Positions 9,926-22,650 of a DNA stretch of 64,000 nucleotides are shown piece by piece. The stretch covers positions 62,001-126,000 of the forward strand of contig CACCLB010000002.1 in NCBI GenBank assembly GCA_902546725.1, in the 5' to 3' direction. The first letter of the stretch is position 1, and every line of letters starts with the position of its first letter. The position numbers and the translations under genes are program-made. The stretch comes from an uncultured Bacteroidota bacterium. GTDB lineage: Bacteria > Bacteroidota > Bacteroidia > Flavobacteriales > Flavobacteriaceae. The notes beneath the pieces were generated by a model that ran no database searches, had not been told where the DNA came from, and saw nothing but the letters and a program-made list of their open reading frames with translations.

Positions 9926-10800
9926 AATTTTTTTCCAGCATATTCAAAACCCTCTTTCCACCAGGCCTTCATCTGATTCTGGTTAAAAACTAAGGAATTG
10001 GTTGTAAGCACTCTTGGAGTATAGAACATTCTAAGCAAAGCATTGTAATCCTCAGCAACTAATTTGCCTATATGAATGTTTTGAACTTCAATACGATCTG
10101 AGATAAAGCTGAATATCGTACTCAAAGCATCAAAAGGGTTTCTGGAATGAACTCTGTTCGTTTGCTGAAATTCAGTGTCTAGAAGAATGGCATCCACATG
10201 GGTAGCTCCTAAACTGATCGCTTTCTCTATGGGAATAATACACCCAAGGCCTCCATCGGCGTATTCACAGCCCTCCTTGGTTGTCAAACTCATAAAAGGG
10301 ACAAAATTACAAGAAATCCATATCCAGTCTAAAAAATCTGTATAGCTACAATCTGACAGCTTTTTATACTCCACACTACTACCGGTTAAATTAGCTACGC
10401 AAACCACAACCTCTTTGTTTGTTTGCTTTAAAGTGTGAAAGTCATCAATTGAAAGTTGTTGCTCTATAAGACTTCTCAAATTAAAACTTTCTCCAAAGGT
10501 TTTTCTCCCTCGAATTAAGTTCTTGAGAACATTAAAATGGTTGATCTTAATCCGCTCAACCCCTTTTTTGTTAACTACCAAAAAAGGATTATTACTAAAG
10601 ATGCTGGATTGATTGACTTGGGTAAATGCTTCTTTTATGGTTTCTACTTTTCCCAGAGCTAGGTGAGAAATGAGCAAGCTTCCGGTCGAAGTCCCTAAAA
10701 ACAAATCGTAGGACTGCTTCTCCTCTTCCAATAAATACTGTGCGATTCCACCTGCAAAAGCTCCTTTGCTTCCTCCTCCTGAAATAACCAATGCACGCAT
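9913..10800 (-). CDS. Patatin-like phospholipase
   Basis: GGGSKGAFAGG, GTSTGS and DGG motifs. Confidence 0.9.
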   Translation of the reverse strand: MRALVISGGGSKGAFAGGIAQYLLEEEKQSYDLFLGTSTGSLLISHLALGKVETIKEAFTQVNQSSIFSNNPFLVVNKKGVERIKINHFNVLKNLIRGRKTFGESFNLRSLIEQQLSIDDFHTLKQTNKEVVVCVANLTGSSVEYKKLSDCSYTDFLDWIWISCNFVPFMSLTTKEGCEYADGGLGCIIPIEKAISLGATHVDAILLDTEFQQTNRVHSRNPFDALSTIFSFISDRIEVQNIHIGKLVAEDYNALLRMFYTPRVLTTNSLVFNQNQMKAWWKEGFEYAGKKLKKG

Positions 10801-10867
10801 GTCTTAATATTCGGGTTTACTAATTAAATTTACACATTGACTAAACTACCTAAAATTAAGAAATAAT

Positions 10868-12967
10868 ATGGATGCAATGCAAACCGCACTGGTTTATTTA
10901 AAGGGAGTAGGCCCTGAGCGTGCGCGTTTGCTAAAGGAAGAATTGCAATTGAGAACCTACCAAGATCTGCTGCATTTTTTTCCTAACCGCTATATCGATA
11001 GAAGTCGCTTCTACCCTATCAATGAACTTCCTCAAAACAATGCAGAAATTCAAATCAAAGGGAGAATTACTGCCATATCTTTTGTTCAGCAAAAAAGAGG
11101 GAAACGCATGGTCGCCACTTTTAAAGACCATACAGGGCAAATGGAATTGGTTTGGTTCCGAGGCCATCAATGGATTCGAGACCAACTCAAAATCAACGAA
11201 GACTACGTCATTTTTGGGCGTTTAAATTGGTTTAAAGGAAAAGCGAGTATGCCACATCCAGAACTGGAACTGGAACAGAATTTTCAAAAAAATCTAAAAA
11301 TTTCATTTTATCCCATTTATCCCTCCACAGAAAAATTAATCAATAAAGGGATTTCCCAAAAGGTGATCCAGAAAATGGTAGTACAATTACTACAATCCCA
11401 GAGTCAGGCATTTTCAGAAACCCTTCCAACAGCTTTGTTAAATCAGTATAAGCTGATCTCAAAAAATGAAGCCTTGCGTCAAATCCACTTCCCAAATGAC
11501 CAGCATAAGCTTACACGTGCTCAGCTGCGACTAAAATTTGAAGAATTTTTTTATATGCAAATGCAACTGGTTCTCAAAAACGTTCAGCGCAAACAAAAAA
11601 TCAAAGGTCATCTCTTCGAAAAGGTAGGATCGTATTTTAATAATTTCTTTAGGGACCATCTCGCTTTTGAACTTACAGAAGCTCAAAAGCGAGTAATCAA
11701 AGAAATTCGTTTGGACATGGGTACGGGACGACAAATGAATCGCTTGCTGCAAGGCGATGTAGGCTCAGGAAAAACTATCGTCGCTTTGCTTCTTATGCTC
11801 ATTGCAATAGACAACGATTATCAGGCTTGTCTAGTTGCCCCAACTGAAATTTTAGCGCAACAGCATTACCAATCGCTATCCGCTCAACTAAAAAAAATAA
11901 ACCTGACCGTTGCACTTTTGACTGGGAGTACCACTAAAAAAGAGCGAGAGTCCATCCATCAAGGATTGCAAAATGGTGAATTGAATATTTTGATAGGGAC
12001 TCATGCCGTATTTGAAGATACAGTTCAGTTTAAACAACTGGGCTTGGCAATCATAGATGAACAGCACCGCTTTGGAGTCGCTCAACGCGCCAAACTTTGG
12101 CAAAAAAATGAAATGCCTCCACATGTATTGGTAATGACTGCAACACCCATACCAAGAACACTTGCCATGAGTGTTTACGGCGATCTGGATTTATCAGTTA
12201 TTGACGAACTCCCACCCGGAAGAAAAACAGTTAAAACCTTGCATCGTACAGATGCCAATAGATTGAAAGTCTTCGCTTTTCTCAAGGAACAAATTGCCCT
12301 AGGACGTCAAGTCTATATCGTATATCCGTTGATTCAAGAATCTTCAAAGCTGGATTATAAGGATTTGATGGATGGTTATGAAAGTTTGTCGCGAAGTTTC
12401 CCCACTCCTGATTATCAAATCAGCATTTTACACGGTCAAATGAAATCAGAGGATAAAGCCTATGAAATGGAACGCTTTGTCCAAGGAAAAACACAAATTA
12501 TGGTAGCCACTACAGTTATTGAAGTTGGAGTCAATGTATCCAACGCTTCAGTGATGGTTATTGAAAGTGCAGAGCGCTTCGGTCTATCCCAGCTCCATCA
12601 ACTTCGAGGCCGAGTAGGAAGAGGCGCTGATCAAAGTTATTGTTTTTTAATGACCGGTTCTAAACTCTCCAGGGAAGCACAAACTCGTATGGAGACCATG
12701 ACCAAAAGCAATGCCGGGTTTGAAATTGCTGAAGTCGATCTAAGATTAAGAGGGCCAGGTAATATCATGGGTACCCAACAAAGTGGGATTCTACAATTCA
12801 AAATAGCAGATTTAATCCAAGATCAAGCCTTACTCAAAGCTGCCAGAGATCAAGCTTTGCGAATTTTAAAAGAGGATGCTTCGCTGAAAAACGCTGATCA
12901 TCAGTGCATTAAAAGAACACTCTCTGCTCTAAAATTCGATTCCAATATTTGGAATTTCATAAGCTAA
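10868..12967 (+). CDS. recG: ATP-dependent DNA helicase RecG
   Basis: GVGPERARLL, LLQGDVGSGKTIVA, IDEQHRFGV, ATPIPRTLAM, QLRGRVGRG motifs. Confidence 0.97.
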   Translation: MDAMQTALVYLKGVGPERARLLKEELQLRTYQDLLHFFPNRYIDRSRFYPINELPQNNAEIQIKGRITAISFVQQKRGKRMVATFKDHTGQMELVWFRGHQWIRDQLKINEDYVIFGRLNWFKGKASMPHPELELEQNFQKNLKISFYPIYPSTEKLINKGISQKVIQKMVVQLLQSQSQAFSETLPTALLNQYKLISKNEALRQIHFPNDQHKLTRAQLRLKFEEFFYMQMQLVLKNVQRKQKIKGHLFEKVGSYFNNFFRDHLAFELTEAQKRVIKEIRLDMGTGRQMNRLLQGDVGSGKTIVALLLMLIAIDNDYQACLVAPTEILAQQHYQSLSAQLKKINLTVALLTGSTTKKERESIHQGLQNGELNILIGTHAVFEDTVQFKQLGLAIIDEQHRFGVAQRAKLWQKNEMPPHVLVMTATPIPRTLAMSVYGDLDLSVIDELPPGRKTVKTLHRTDANRLKVFAFLKEQIALGRQVYIVYPLIQESSKLDYKDLMDGYESLSRSFPTPDYQISILHGQMKSEDKAYEMERFVQGKTQIMVATTVIEVGVNVSNASVMVIESAERFGLSQLHQLRGRVGRGADQSYCFLMTGSKLSREAQTRMETMTKSNAGFEIAEVDLRLRGPGNIMGTQQSGILQFKIADLIQDQALLKAARDQALRILKEDASLKNADHQCIKRTLSALKFDSNIWNFIS

Positions 12968-13021
12968 AAATGGCAGGATAGATTCTTATATTTGCATCTA
13001 TAAAGTTCTAAATTATTTTTC

Positions 13022-15427
13022 TTGAAAATATCTCATAACTGGTTACAACAATTTATAAAGGTAGATCTTCCCAAAGAAGAAATTAGTGTGATGCTTACAG
13101 ACCTCGGGCTAGAGGTTGAGGGCATGCACGACTTTGAAAGCATCAAAGGTGGACTCAAGGGTGTGGTCGTAGGGGAAGTATTGAGCTGTGAACAACATCC
13201 CAATGCAGATCGACTCAAAAAGACAGAGGTAAACCTTGGCGATGAAATTGTACCTATTGTTTGTGGTGCCCCCAACGTGGCAAAAGGACAAAAAGTTTTA
13301 GTAGCGACATTGGGCAGTGTACTTACATTTCACGATGGTAAAGAACTTAAAATCGGAAAGAGTAAAATTCGCGGTGAAGTCAGTATGGGTATGATTTGTG
13401 CTGAAGATGAACTGGGACTTGGAGACAATCATGACGGAATCATGGTTCTAGATGAAGATCAAAAAGTCGGCACACCTGCTGCAGCCCTATTTGAAATAGA
13501 AGAAGATACCGTGTATGAAATTGGTTTAACTCCAAACCGCGCAGATGCAATGAGTCATCTGGGCGTTGCAAGGGATCTTAAAGCCCTGTGTATGCTGCGA
13601 CAAATTCCTTTTGAATGGTCGTATCCTGAAACCTCCTCTTTTCATGTGGACAACACTCAAAACACCATCCCTGTAAAGGTTGAAGACACAGAAAAGTGCA
13701 CGCAATACTTCGGGGTGACGATTTCTAATCTAAAAGTGGCTCCTTCACCTCTTTGGCTACAAAATCGATTGAAAGCCATCGGCATTAATCCAAAAAATAA
13801 CATTGTTGATGTTACCAATTATGTGATGCATGAATTGGGGCAACCTCTTCATGCTTTTGATGCAAATAAAATTCAAAATCAAGTCGTAGTAAAAACCTTT
13901 AAACAAGGAACTCCTTTTACTACCTTGGATGATATAGAACGAAAATTACAATCCCAAGACCTAGTCATAGGAGATGATAATCAAGGGCATTGTATCGCTG
14001 GGGTATTTGGTGGTAAAGATTCGGGTGTTAGTGATACTACCACTTCGGTCTTTTTAGAAAGTGCTTATTTTAACCCTGTAAGCATTCGTAAAACAGCCAA
14101 ACATCACGGACTGAATACCGATGCTTCTTTCCGATTTGAGCGAGGTATCGACCCTGAAATTGGAATAAATGCATTAAAACGAGCAGCTATTTTAATCAAA
14201 CAACTAGGCGGTGGTGTAATATCGAGTGAAATTCAAGAATTCTCCAAGCCCTTAGAAGCTGCTGCTCAAATTTTCTTGAGCTACGAAAAACTAGAAAAAA
14301 CCATCGGGCAAAAAATTGAGGAAAAGGATTTAAACGCCATTCTCAATGCTTTAGAAATTGAAATCAACAATGTATCTGAAACGGGGATCGGAATGACTAT
14401 CCCGCGTTATAGAGTTGATGTTACCCGCCCTGCGGACGTCATTGAGGAGATTTTAAGAGTCTATGGATATAACCAATTGAAAGACAAGCCACTGCTTTTT
14501 GAAGCCAATCCTAAATACCAGTGGAAAAGTGTCCATAAGTTGGAAAATACGATAGCTAAACAACTTTCGAGTTTAGGTTTTTATGAAACCATAAATAATT
14601 CCTTGGCTTCTCCAGACTATACTGCAGACTTTCACAGCAGTGTAAACCTTGTCAATCCTCTTGGTCAAGAATTTTCAAAAATGAGGCAATCCCTAATTCA
14701 CCCAGCTTTGGAGGTCGTTGCTTTTAACCTTAACCGTCAAAACAAAAACCTCAAGTTGTATGAGTTTGGGAATGTATACGGAAAAAAAGAGGACGAATTT
14801 ATAGAAGAAAAACGCTTAAGCCTAAGTCTTTGTGGGGCAGTATTTGAGTCCTTTTGGGGACAAAAGGAAGAAATAGACCCCTTCTTCTATTTTAAAGGCT
14901 TGTTAACGGATATGTTTAAAACACTAGGGTTTTACCAGCTTGAATTTGAGGCAGTGGACAGCCCACAGTTCGATATGGCTTTTGCTTTAATTCATCACAA
15001 ACAAGTCTATGGAAACTTTGGCCTTGTAGCTGCTGAATTAAACAATCAATTTGGAATCGATCAAGATGTGTATGTTGCAGAATTGAATTGGGACAAGCTC
15101 ACCCAAAATGCCTTTTCAAAAAATATCCAATTCGAAGAGATTGCTAAATTCCCATTTGTACGTCGTGATTTTGCCTTGTTGGTAGATCAAGAAGTCGCTT
15201 TTGAAGAACTTCAAATGGTTGCTTTTAAAACTGAGCGAAAAATCCTTAGCGCGGTAACTCTTTTTGACGTGTATGAAGGAAAGAATTTACCCAAAGGAAA
15301 AAAGTCCTATGGAATCAGCTTTACCTTTCAGGATAAAAACAAGACCCTCACAGACAAACAGGTAGATAAAATAATGGATAAGCTCCTTAAAAACTTTAAA
15401 GAAGGCTTCCAAGCGGAGCTCCGTTAA
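13022..15427 (+). CDS. pheT: Phenylalanyl-tRNA synthetase beta subunit
   Basis: MKISHNWLQQFI, HPNADRL, CGAPNV, DASFRFERGIDPE motifs; about 800 aa. Confidence 0.97.
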   Translation: MKISHNWLQQFIKVDLPKEEISVMLTDLGLEVEGMHDFESIKGGLKGVVVGEVLSCEQHPNADRLKKTEVNLGDEIVPIVCGAPNVAKGQKVLVATLGSVLTFHDGKELKIGKSKIRGEVSMGMICAEDELGLGDNHDGIMVLDEDQKVGTPAAALFEIEEDTVYEIGLTPNRADAMSHLGVARDLKALCMLRQIPFEWSYPETSSFHVDNTQNTIPVKVEDTEKCTQYFGVTISNLKVAPSPLWLQNRLKAIGINPKNNIVDVTNYVMHELGQPLHAFDANKIQNQVVVKTFKQGTPFTTLDDIERKLQSQDLVIGDDNQGHCIAGVFGGKDSGVSDTTTSVFLESAYFNPVSIRKTAKHHGLNTDASFRFERGIDPEIGINALKRAAILIKQLGGGVISSEIQEFSKPLEAAAQIFLSYEKLEKTIGQKIEEKDLNAILNALEIEINNVSETGIGMTIPRYRVDVTRPADVIEEILRVYGYNQLKDKPLLFEANPKYQWKSVHKLENTIAKQLSSLGFYETINNSLASPDYTADFHSSVNLVNPLGQEFSKMRQSLIHPALEVVAFNLNRQNKNLKLYEFGNVYGKKEDEFIEEKRLSLSLCGAVFESFWGQKEEIDPFFYFKGLLTDMFKTLGFYQLEFEAVDSPQFDMAFALIHHKQVYGNFGLVAAELNNQFGIDQDVYVAELNWDKLTQNAFSKNIQFEEIAKFPFVRRDFALLVDQEVAFEELQMVAFKTERKILSAVTLFDVYEGKNLPKGKKSYGISFTFQDKNKTLTDKQVDKIMDKLLKNFKEGFQAELR

Positions 15428-15492
15428 TTACTTCTGTATTAGAAAGCTTTTTTTTAGCGATAATTATGCTATTTTTGTATAAATGATATAGA

Positions 15493-16179
15493 ATGATGAT
15501 GTTGAATTTGTTACCTAAAACCAATCTCGAAGAAGTGCTGAATAAGACGCGAAGCAAAGCGCGTACTTCCCAAGAAAGCCTGTCTTTTGAACAACTAATT
15601 GACGCTCTAGATATCAAAACTCAAAATAATTTTGATTTTGATCGCTTAGAATCTCATAAAATTTATCACTTGGATCAAATCCGAGAGGTGTGCATACAGT
15701 ATCGATTGCGCTTCTTAGATATCAAGTATTTTAAAAATGACTTACCGGAAAGTGCTCATCAGGCGATCCAAGATATTGAAACCAATCACGGTACGGTTCT
15801 TGCTGATTTTAAGGTCATGGCACCTTCTGTACTTTTTAGATTGGAGCGTAAAGACGATCCTCTTCTTTTTGTTCCTATGGGAAACAACTATTTCTATCTA
15901 GTTCACAAATGGGGAAATGACCTGCATCCTCTTCGTAAATTATTGATGTGGCCTTTTAAAAATATTTGGAATCTTTTACTAACTGTGTTGGCAGTGAGTT
16001 GGGTTGCAACAGAAATGACCCCTATGGGTTTATTCACCAAAACCCCAGACCGGGCTTCATATTGGATGCTTTACTTTTTTATGTTTAAAGCCATTGCATC
16101 AATTGTTCTGTTTTACGGTTTTGCATTAGGTAAAAATTTTAATCCAGCAATTTGGAATAGTAAGTATAATAAATCATAA
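15493..16179 (+). CDS. Conserved hypothetical membrane protein
   Basis: ORF of 228 aa with two C-terminal hydrophobic segments. Confidence 0.65.
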   Translation: MMMLNLLPKTNLEEVLNKTRSKARTSQESLSFEQLIDALDIKTQNNFDFDRLESHKIYHLDQIREVCIQYRLRFLDIKYFKNDLPESAHQAIQDIETNHGTVLADFKVMAPSVLFRLERKDDPLLFVPMGNNYFYLVHKWGNDLHPLRKLLMWPFKNIWNLLLTVLAVSWVATEMTPMGLFTKTPDRASYWMLYFFMFKAIASIVLFYGFALGKNFNPAIWNSKYNKS

Positions 16180-16191
16180 TGCCCCTAACTT

Positions 16192-16410
16192 ATGTCCCGA
16201 ACCTACAAGAGATTGTTTTACGGCACCGCCATGGACGTTGCTAAACTTTGTGGTGTTCTTGACACCGTAGGGATCGTCCCAGTCGTAAAAGACCAGGCTG
16301 AATCAGCGCGTCTAGCCGGGTTTGGGACTCTTTATACAGATCAAGAGGTTTGGGTACATCCCGATGAGTTTGAAAAAGCAAGAGAAGTTGTTCTAGAACT
16401 CGGACTTTAA
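16192..16410 (+). CDS. DUF2007-like small protein
   Basis: compact ORF, TAMDVAKLCGVLDTVGI...VWVHPDEFEKAREVV pattern. Confidence 0.7.
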   Translation: MSRTYKRLFYGTAMDVAKLCGVLDTVGIVPVVKDQAESARLAGFGTLYTDQEVWVHPDEFEKAREVVLELGL

Positions 16411-16457
16411 AATTGTTTTCATACATTTAAGGTCAAACATCGATTTTAACTTTCCCT

Positions 16458-18053
16458 ATGCAATTTGTCATCTTTATAGCCTTCACTCTACTTGTGGGTA
16501 TAGTAGCTTATCTTGCTACCAGATCAACAAATGAACAATCCGAAGACGGATATTTTTTAGGTGGGCGTAGTCTTACAGGACCTGTAATTGCCGCTTCATT
16601 ATTATTGACCAATCTTTCTACCGAACAACTCGTAGGGCTAAACGGTTCTGCTTACAACGAAGGCATATTAGTAATGGCCTGGGAAACCCTTGCTGCTATA
16701 GCAATGGTTGTGACTGCCCTCGTTTTATTACCACGCTACCTTAAAGGTGGGCTGACTACCATCCCACAGTTCCTCGAACGGCGTTACGATACCATGACCA
16801 AGTCCATTACTTCAGGGCTGTTTTTAAGCGGTTATGTAGTAGTCTTGCTTCCTATTGTGCTCTATTCGGGTGCTGTTGCATTGATTGGAATGTTTGATTT
16901 AGACACGCTTTTCCAAATGGAACAAAGTCAAACTTTAGTTTTGACAGTGTGTTCCATCGGTATAGTGGGCTCCATTTACGCCATCTTTGGTGGACTAAAA
17001 GCCGTTGCGGTTTCTGATACTGTAAATGCCATTGGCTTACTGATTGGCGGTTTAATGATTCCTGTTTTTGGTCTTATGTACATAGGTGACGGTAGTATGG
17101 CCGCTGGTATTGAAGCTTTATATGCCAATGATCCCTCTAAATTTAAGGCTATGGGAGCTTCAGATTCTGCCATTCCATTCAGTACCCTGTTTACGGGTAT
17201 GGTATTGGTACAATTGTTTTATTGGGGCACTAACCAAGCCATCATCCAAAGAGCCTTGGGTGCTAAAAATCTAGTCGAGGGGCAAAAAGGTCTTATACTC
17301 GCTGCCTTTATTAAAATTTTAGGCCCGCTAATTGTAGTCTTACCCGGACTTATTGCATTTTACATTTTTGGAGATACTTTAGATCCCAGTCAGGGAGACC
17401 AATCCTACGGGATGTTAGTCAACAAGGTTCTGCCACCGGTACTCTTAGGCTTTTTTGCAGCAGTTCTTTTTGGAGCTATTTTAAGTTCTTTTAACTCTGC
17501 ATTAAACAGCTCTGTGACCCTTTTTGGATTGGATATTTACAAACAATACATCAATAAAGAAGCTTCAGAAGTTCAAGTAGTACGAGCAGGAAAGGCTTTT
17601 GGTATCGGTTTGGCTGTACTCTCTATGGTCATCGCCCCTTCAATTGCCAATGCGCCTGAAGGACTATTCGGTTACCTTCAGGAAATCAACGGTTGTTATA
17701 CTATACCCATTTTGACCATTATCCTTGTGGGCTACCTAACCAAATATGTCCCTCCTATTGCTGCTAAGATTGCAATGGGGGTCGGTGTTGTAATGTATTC
17801 CTTCAGTCAATTTTTCCTAAAAGGGTATGTGGAAGCTGGGGGTGGAGAATATCCTCACTACTTACACATTATGGCCATCATCTTCTTGTTCAATATTGGA
17901 CTCATGCTCCTGATTGGAAAACTCAAGCCCCGAGCGGAAGCTTATGAACAGCAGTATACAAAACAAGTGGATATTACTGAATGGAAACCAGTACGTCTGA
18001 TGGGATTGATCATTACAGTAATCGTAATCAGCACTTACTTTATCTTTACCTAA
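16458..18053 (+). CDS. Sodium:solute symporter (SSS family)
   Basis: DGYFLGGRSLTGPVIAASLLLTNLSTEQLVGLNG; multiple TMs. Confidence 0.93.
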   Translation: MQFVIFIAFTLLVGIVAYLATRSTNEQSEDGYFLGGRSLTGPVIAASLLLTNLSTEQLVGLNGSAYNEGILVMAWETLAAIAMVVTALVLLPRYLKGGLTTIPQFLERRYDTMTKSITSGLFLSGYVVVLLPIVLYSGAVALIGMFDLDTLFQMEQSQTLVLTVCSIGIVGSIYAIFGGLKAVAVSDTVNAIGLLIGGLMIPVFGLMYIGDGSMAAGIEALYANDPSKFKAMGASDSAIPFSTLFTGMVLVQLFYWGTNQAIIQRALGAKNLVEGQKGLILAAFIKILGPLIVVLPGLIAFYIFGDTLDPSQGDQSYGMLVNKVLPPVLLGFFAAVLFGAILSSFNSALNSSVTLFGLDIYKQYINKEASEVQVVRAGKAFGIGLAVLSMVIAPSIANAPEGLFGYLQEINGCYTIPILTIILVGYLTKYVPPIAAKIAMGVGVVMYSFSQFFLKGYVEAGGGEYPHYLHIMAIIFLFNIGLMLLIGKLKPRAEAYEQQYTKQVDITEWKPVRLMGLIITVIVISTYFIFT

Positions 18054-18054
18054 G

Positions 18055-19743
<1,689 letters not shown>

Positions 19744-19772
19744 TTAATTGTTAAAAATTGTACTTTTAACAC

Positions 19773-21158
19773 ATGAAAAAGAGGGGGTTTGTCGTACTGG
19801 TTTTATCCATAATTGTTTTTTCTTGTGGTCAAAAAGAAAATAACGATCAGTGTATATTTTTAGCTGGACAAATTATCAATCCATCCTCTAGGACAGTGAC
19901 CTTATATGAGGGAAACAGAGTTGTTGACATGTTTGAATTGGATGGGCAACTCCGTTTTCAAAAATCCTACGACTCTTTGTTTAACGGTATTTTTAAACTC
20001 GAACACCTGCCGGAGTATCAATCCTTACTTTTGGAACAAGGCGACAGTCTTTGGGTACGAATCAATGCCGCTACTTTTGACGAATCCATCGTCTATTCAG
20101 GTAAGGGTGCCTCTAAAAATAATTTTTTGATGGAACTCTTCCTCCGTCAAGAAAAGGAAAACCAATTTTTATCCTCAAAATACGCCAGTGATCAAAAAAC
20201 ATTTAGCCGTTTATTAGACTCCATGCTTTTGGAAAAAAAAGAGCTTTGGATCGGTATGGACTCCTTAAACACCCTCTCGCCCATTGCTCAAAAAGTGACG
20301 CAAGCGGCTTATATTTATCCCTATGCGACCATACGAGAACGCTATGCCCTGCTAAGAGGATCACAGTGGACTGCTGAAGAAGACAGCCTTTACTTTAGTT
20401 TTCGTCAATATTTAAATTACAGCGACAACGACTTGGCTTTTTTTGATCCCTATGTCAACTATGTGCTCAACTATATTAACAAAGAGACTGTAGCACCTGG
20501 CTCCTCTTACTTTCAGATCAAGCAAACAACGGACTTTAACATCAAACGCCTAGAGGTCTTGGACAAAAACATCGGGGGAACCTTATTGCGAAACAATCTT
20601 GCTCGGGCTATCGCATTTGAAGAAATTTTAACCTTTGAAAATCACGGGCAACACGAACGCTTTTTACAGTTTTACGCCACCGTAAACAGCTCTCCCGTTT
20701 ACCTGGCAGAGGTGTTGGACTTACACAACGACATTAACCTTATGGAGCCTAAAAAGCCGCTGCCAAAAATTTGGCTTCAAAACGCAGCTCGTGATACGGT
20801 CAATAGTGCTTCCCTTACCAATGGACAAAAAACCGTGTTTTACTTCTGGTCTCAAACTCAAATGAACCACTACCGAACTAGCCTTGAACGGGTTGCTAAA
20901 TTTAAAGCAAACTTCCCCGATATTCGATTTATAGGGATTTGTATTCAACCCTTTAACACCATGGTGGACGAAGTACAAAAAATCATGGAAGTCGATAAAG
21001 AAAATCAGTATGCGCTCATTGATTTTGAAAATGCCAGTAAAGCCTGGGTGCTGACCCTGCTTAACAAAGCCATCATCATCGACGAAAAAGGCAGACTGAT
21101 CGAAGGCTTTGGAAACTTTTCCGATGCAAACTTTGAGTCGCTTTTAAAGGGATTATAA
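19773..21158 (+). CDS. Lipoprotein with thioredoxin-like (TlpA-type) C-terminal domain lacking CXXC
   Basis: IVFSCGQ lipobox; VFYFWSQTQMNH...FPDIRFIGICIQ thioredoxin-like fold region. Confidence 0.75.
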   Translation: MKKRGFVVLVLSIIVFSCGQKENNDQCIFLAGQIINPSSRTVTLYEGNRVVDMFELDGQLRFQKSYDSLFNGIFKLEHLPEYQSLLLEQGDSLWVRINAATFDESIVYSGKGASKNNFLMELFLRQEKENQFLSSKYASDQKTFSRLLDSMLLEKKELWIGMDSLNTLSPIAQKVTQAAYIYPYATIRERYALLRGSQWTAEEDSLYFSFRQYLNYSDNDLAFFDPYVNYVLNYINKETVAPGSSYFQIKQTTDFNIKRLEVLDKNIGGTLLRNNLARAIAFEEILTFENHGQHERFLQFYATVNSSPVYLAEVLDLHNDINLMEPKKPLPKIWLQNAARDTVNSASLTNGQKTVFYFWSQTQMNHYRTSLERVAKFKANFPDIRFIGICIQPFNTMVDEVQKIMEVDKENQYALIDFENASKAWVLTLLNKAIIIDEKGRLIEGFGNFSDANFESLLKGL

Positions 21159-21175
21159 GCTTAATTCCCTTTTTT
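21146..21175. terminator. Bidirectional intrinsic terminator overlapping both convergent stop regions
   Basis: AAAGGGATTA-TAAGCT-TAATTCCCTTTTTT hairpin with U-run. Confidence 0.8.
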
Positions 21176-21814
21176 ATGATCAGCTAAAAACTTTGCCAAA
21201 CCGATATCGGTGAGGGGATGGTTTAACAATCCTTTAATCGCAGACAAGGGTCCGGTCATGACATCGGAACCAATTTTAGCACAGTTTACGATATGCATGG
21301 TATGGCGTACTGAAGCAGCTAAAATTTCCGTTTCATAAGCGTAATTGTGATAGACCAAACGAATATCTTCAATCAGATCCAGCCCATCGGTTGAATTGTC
21401 GTCCAGTCGGCCGATAAAAGGAGAGACATAAGTTGCTCCTGCTTTGGCAGCGAGAAGCGCTTGTCCTACTGAAAAGACAAGAGTACAATTGGTTTTGATG
21501 CCTGCATCTGAAAAGTACTTTAGGGCTTTAACTCCATCTTCTGTCATTGGAATTTTAACGACTATCTGAGGGTGTAAGGCAGCTAGAGCTTCTCCTTCAC
21601 GAACCATTCCCTCAAAGTCTACGGCTATAACTTCAGCTGAAACATCTCCATCAACAATTTCACAAATAGCGACATAGTGTTTTAAAATGTTATTGGCGCC
21701 TGTAATTCCCTCTTTAGCCATCAAAGATGGATTGGTCGTAACACCGTCTAATACTCCTAGGGCTTGGGCTTCACGGATTTGATCTAAATTGGCTGTGTCG
21801 ATAAAAAATTTCAT
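21161..21814 (-). CDS. Fructose-6-phosphate aldolase / TalC-type transaldolase
   Basis: [39 protein letters not shown] motifs; 217 aa short transaldolase. Confidence 0.94.
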   Translation of the reverse strand: MKFFIDTANLDQIREAQALGVLDGVTTNPSLMAKEGITGANNILKHYVAICEIVDGDVSAEVIAVDFEGMVREGEALAALHPQIVVKIPMTEDGVKALKYFSDAGIKTNCTLVFSVGQALLAAKAGATYVSPFIGRLDDNSTDGLDLIEDIRLVYHNYAYETEILAASVRHTMHIVNCAKIGSDVMTGPLSAIKGLLNHPLTDIGLAKFLADHKKGN

Positions 21815-21825
21815 AAAAGATGGTC

Positions 21826-22632
21826 TTATAATTTGTAATGATTCATTAAAAGTTTTTCAAAGATACGACTTGGAAGCAGGCTTTTTAAAATCCCTGAGAG
21901 TTTTTGTAAAGGAGCTCCTACTTTATAGCGGACTTTGGGGTTTGGGTTGTGGATTAGGGTTTCCAGCTGTTGGGCAATTTCCTTTGGATCGATGCCTTTG
22001 TCAACATGTTCGTTTATCTGCTCCAAGCTGAATTGATAGGTTTTGTAATAGGGAGAGTCCTCTTTTAGTTTGGCGTAATGCCTGCGTTCTGCAATATTGG
22101 ACACAAAGTCACCTGGAGCCAGATTAAAAATCCGAATTCCAAAGGCTTTAGTCTCCATACGCAATGCTTCTGTCATTCGCTCTAAAGCACCTTTGGCTGC
22201 GGAATAGGGTCCGCGAAAGGGCAATCCCATATCTGCGGCTATGGAGGTAATGTTGACGATCAATCCCTCTTGCTGTTTACGCATTTGAGGAAGTACGGCC
22301 TGAATAAGTTGCATTGGACCAAAACAGTTGACCTCAAAATGCTGTTTGACAGCTGTCAAATCAATTTCCTCCATGGGTCCTGTGATCCCTACTCCAGCAT
22401 TGTTAATCAAAACATCCAATCGGCCTGCTTGGTCGAGTACGGCAGTGACACAGTTTTGAATACTTTCAGCATCCGTGTTTTCCAAAGCTAAAAAAGTAAA
22501 GGGATACTGCTCTTGGTATTGTTCGGGCTTGCGACTGGTTCCAAAAACCCTGTAGTTTTTTTCGTGCAAGTAAAGTGCGGTGGCCAAACCAAGGCCTGAG
22601 GAAGCACCACTAATTAACACGACTTTAGACAT
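21826..22632 (-). CDS. Short-chain dehydrogenase/reductase (start corrected to [13 protein letters not shown])
   Basis: [24 protein letters not shown] motifs; the ORF-track start at 22665 lies inside the SRP RNA. Confidence 0.93.
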   Translation of the reverse strand: MSKVVLISGASSGLGLATALYLHEKNYRVFGTSRKPEQYQEQYPFTFLALENTDAESIQNCVTAVLDQAGRLDVLINNAGVGITGPMEEIDLTAVKQHFEVNCFGPMQLIQAVLPQMRKQQEGLIVNITSIAADMGLPFRGPYSAAKGALERMTEALRMETKAFGIRIFNLAPGDFVSNIAERRHYAKLKEDSPYYKTYQFSLEQINEHVDKGIDPKEIAQQLETLIHNPNPKVRYKVGAPLQKLSGILKSLLPSRIFEKLLMNHYKL

Positions 22633-22650
22633 TTGCTGAAGATTAAAAAT

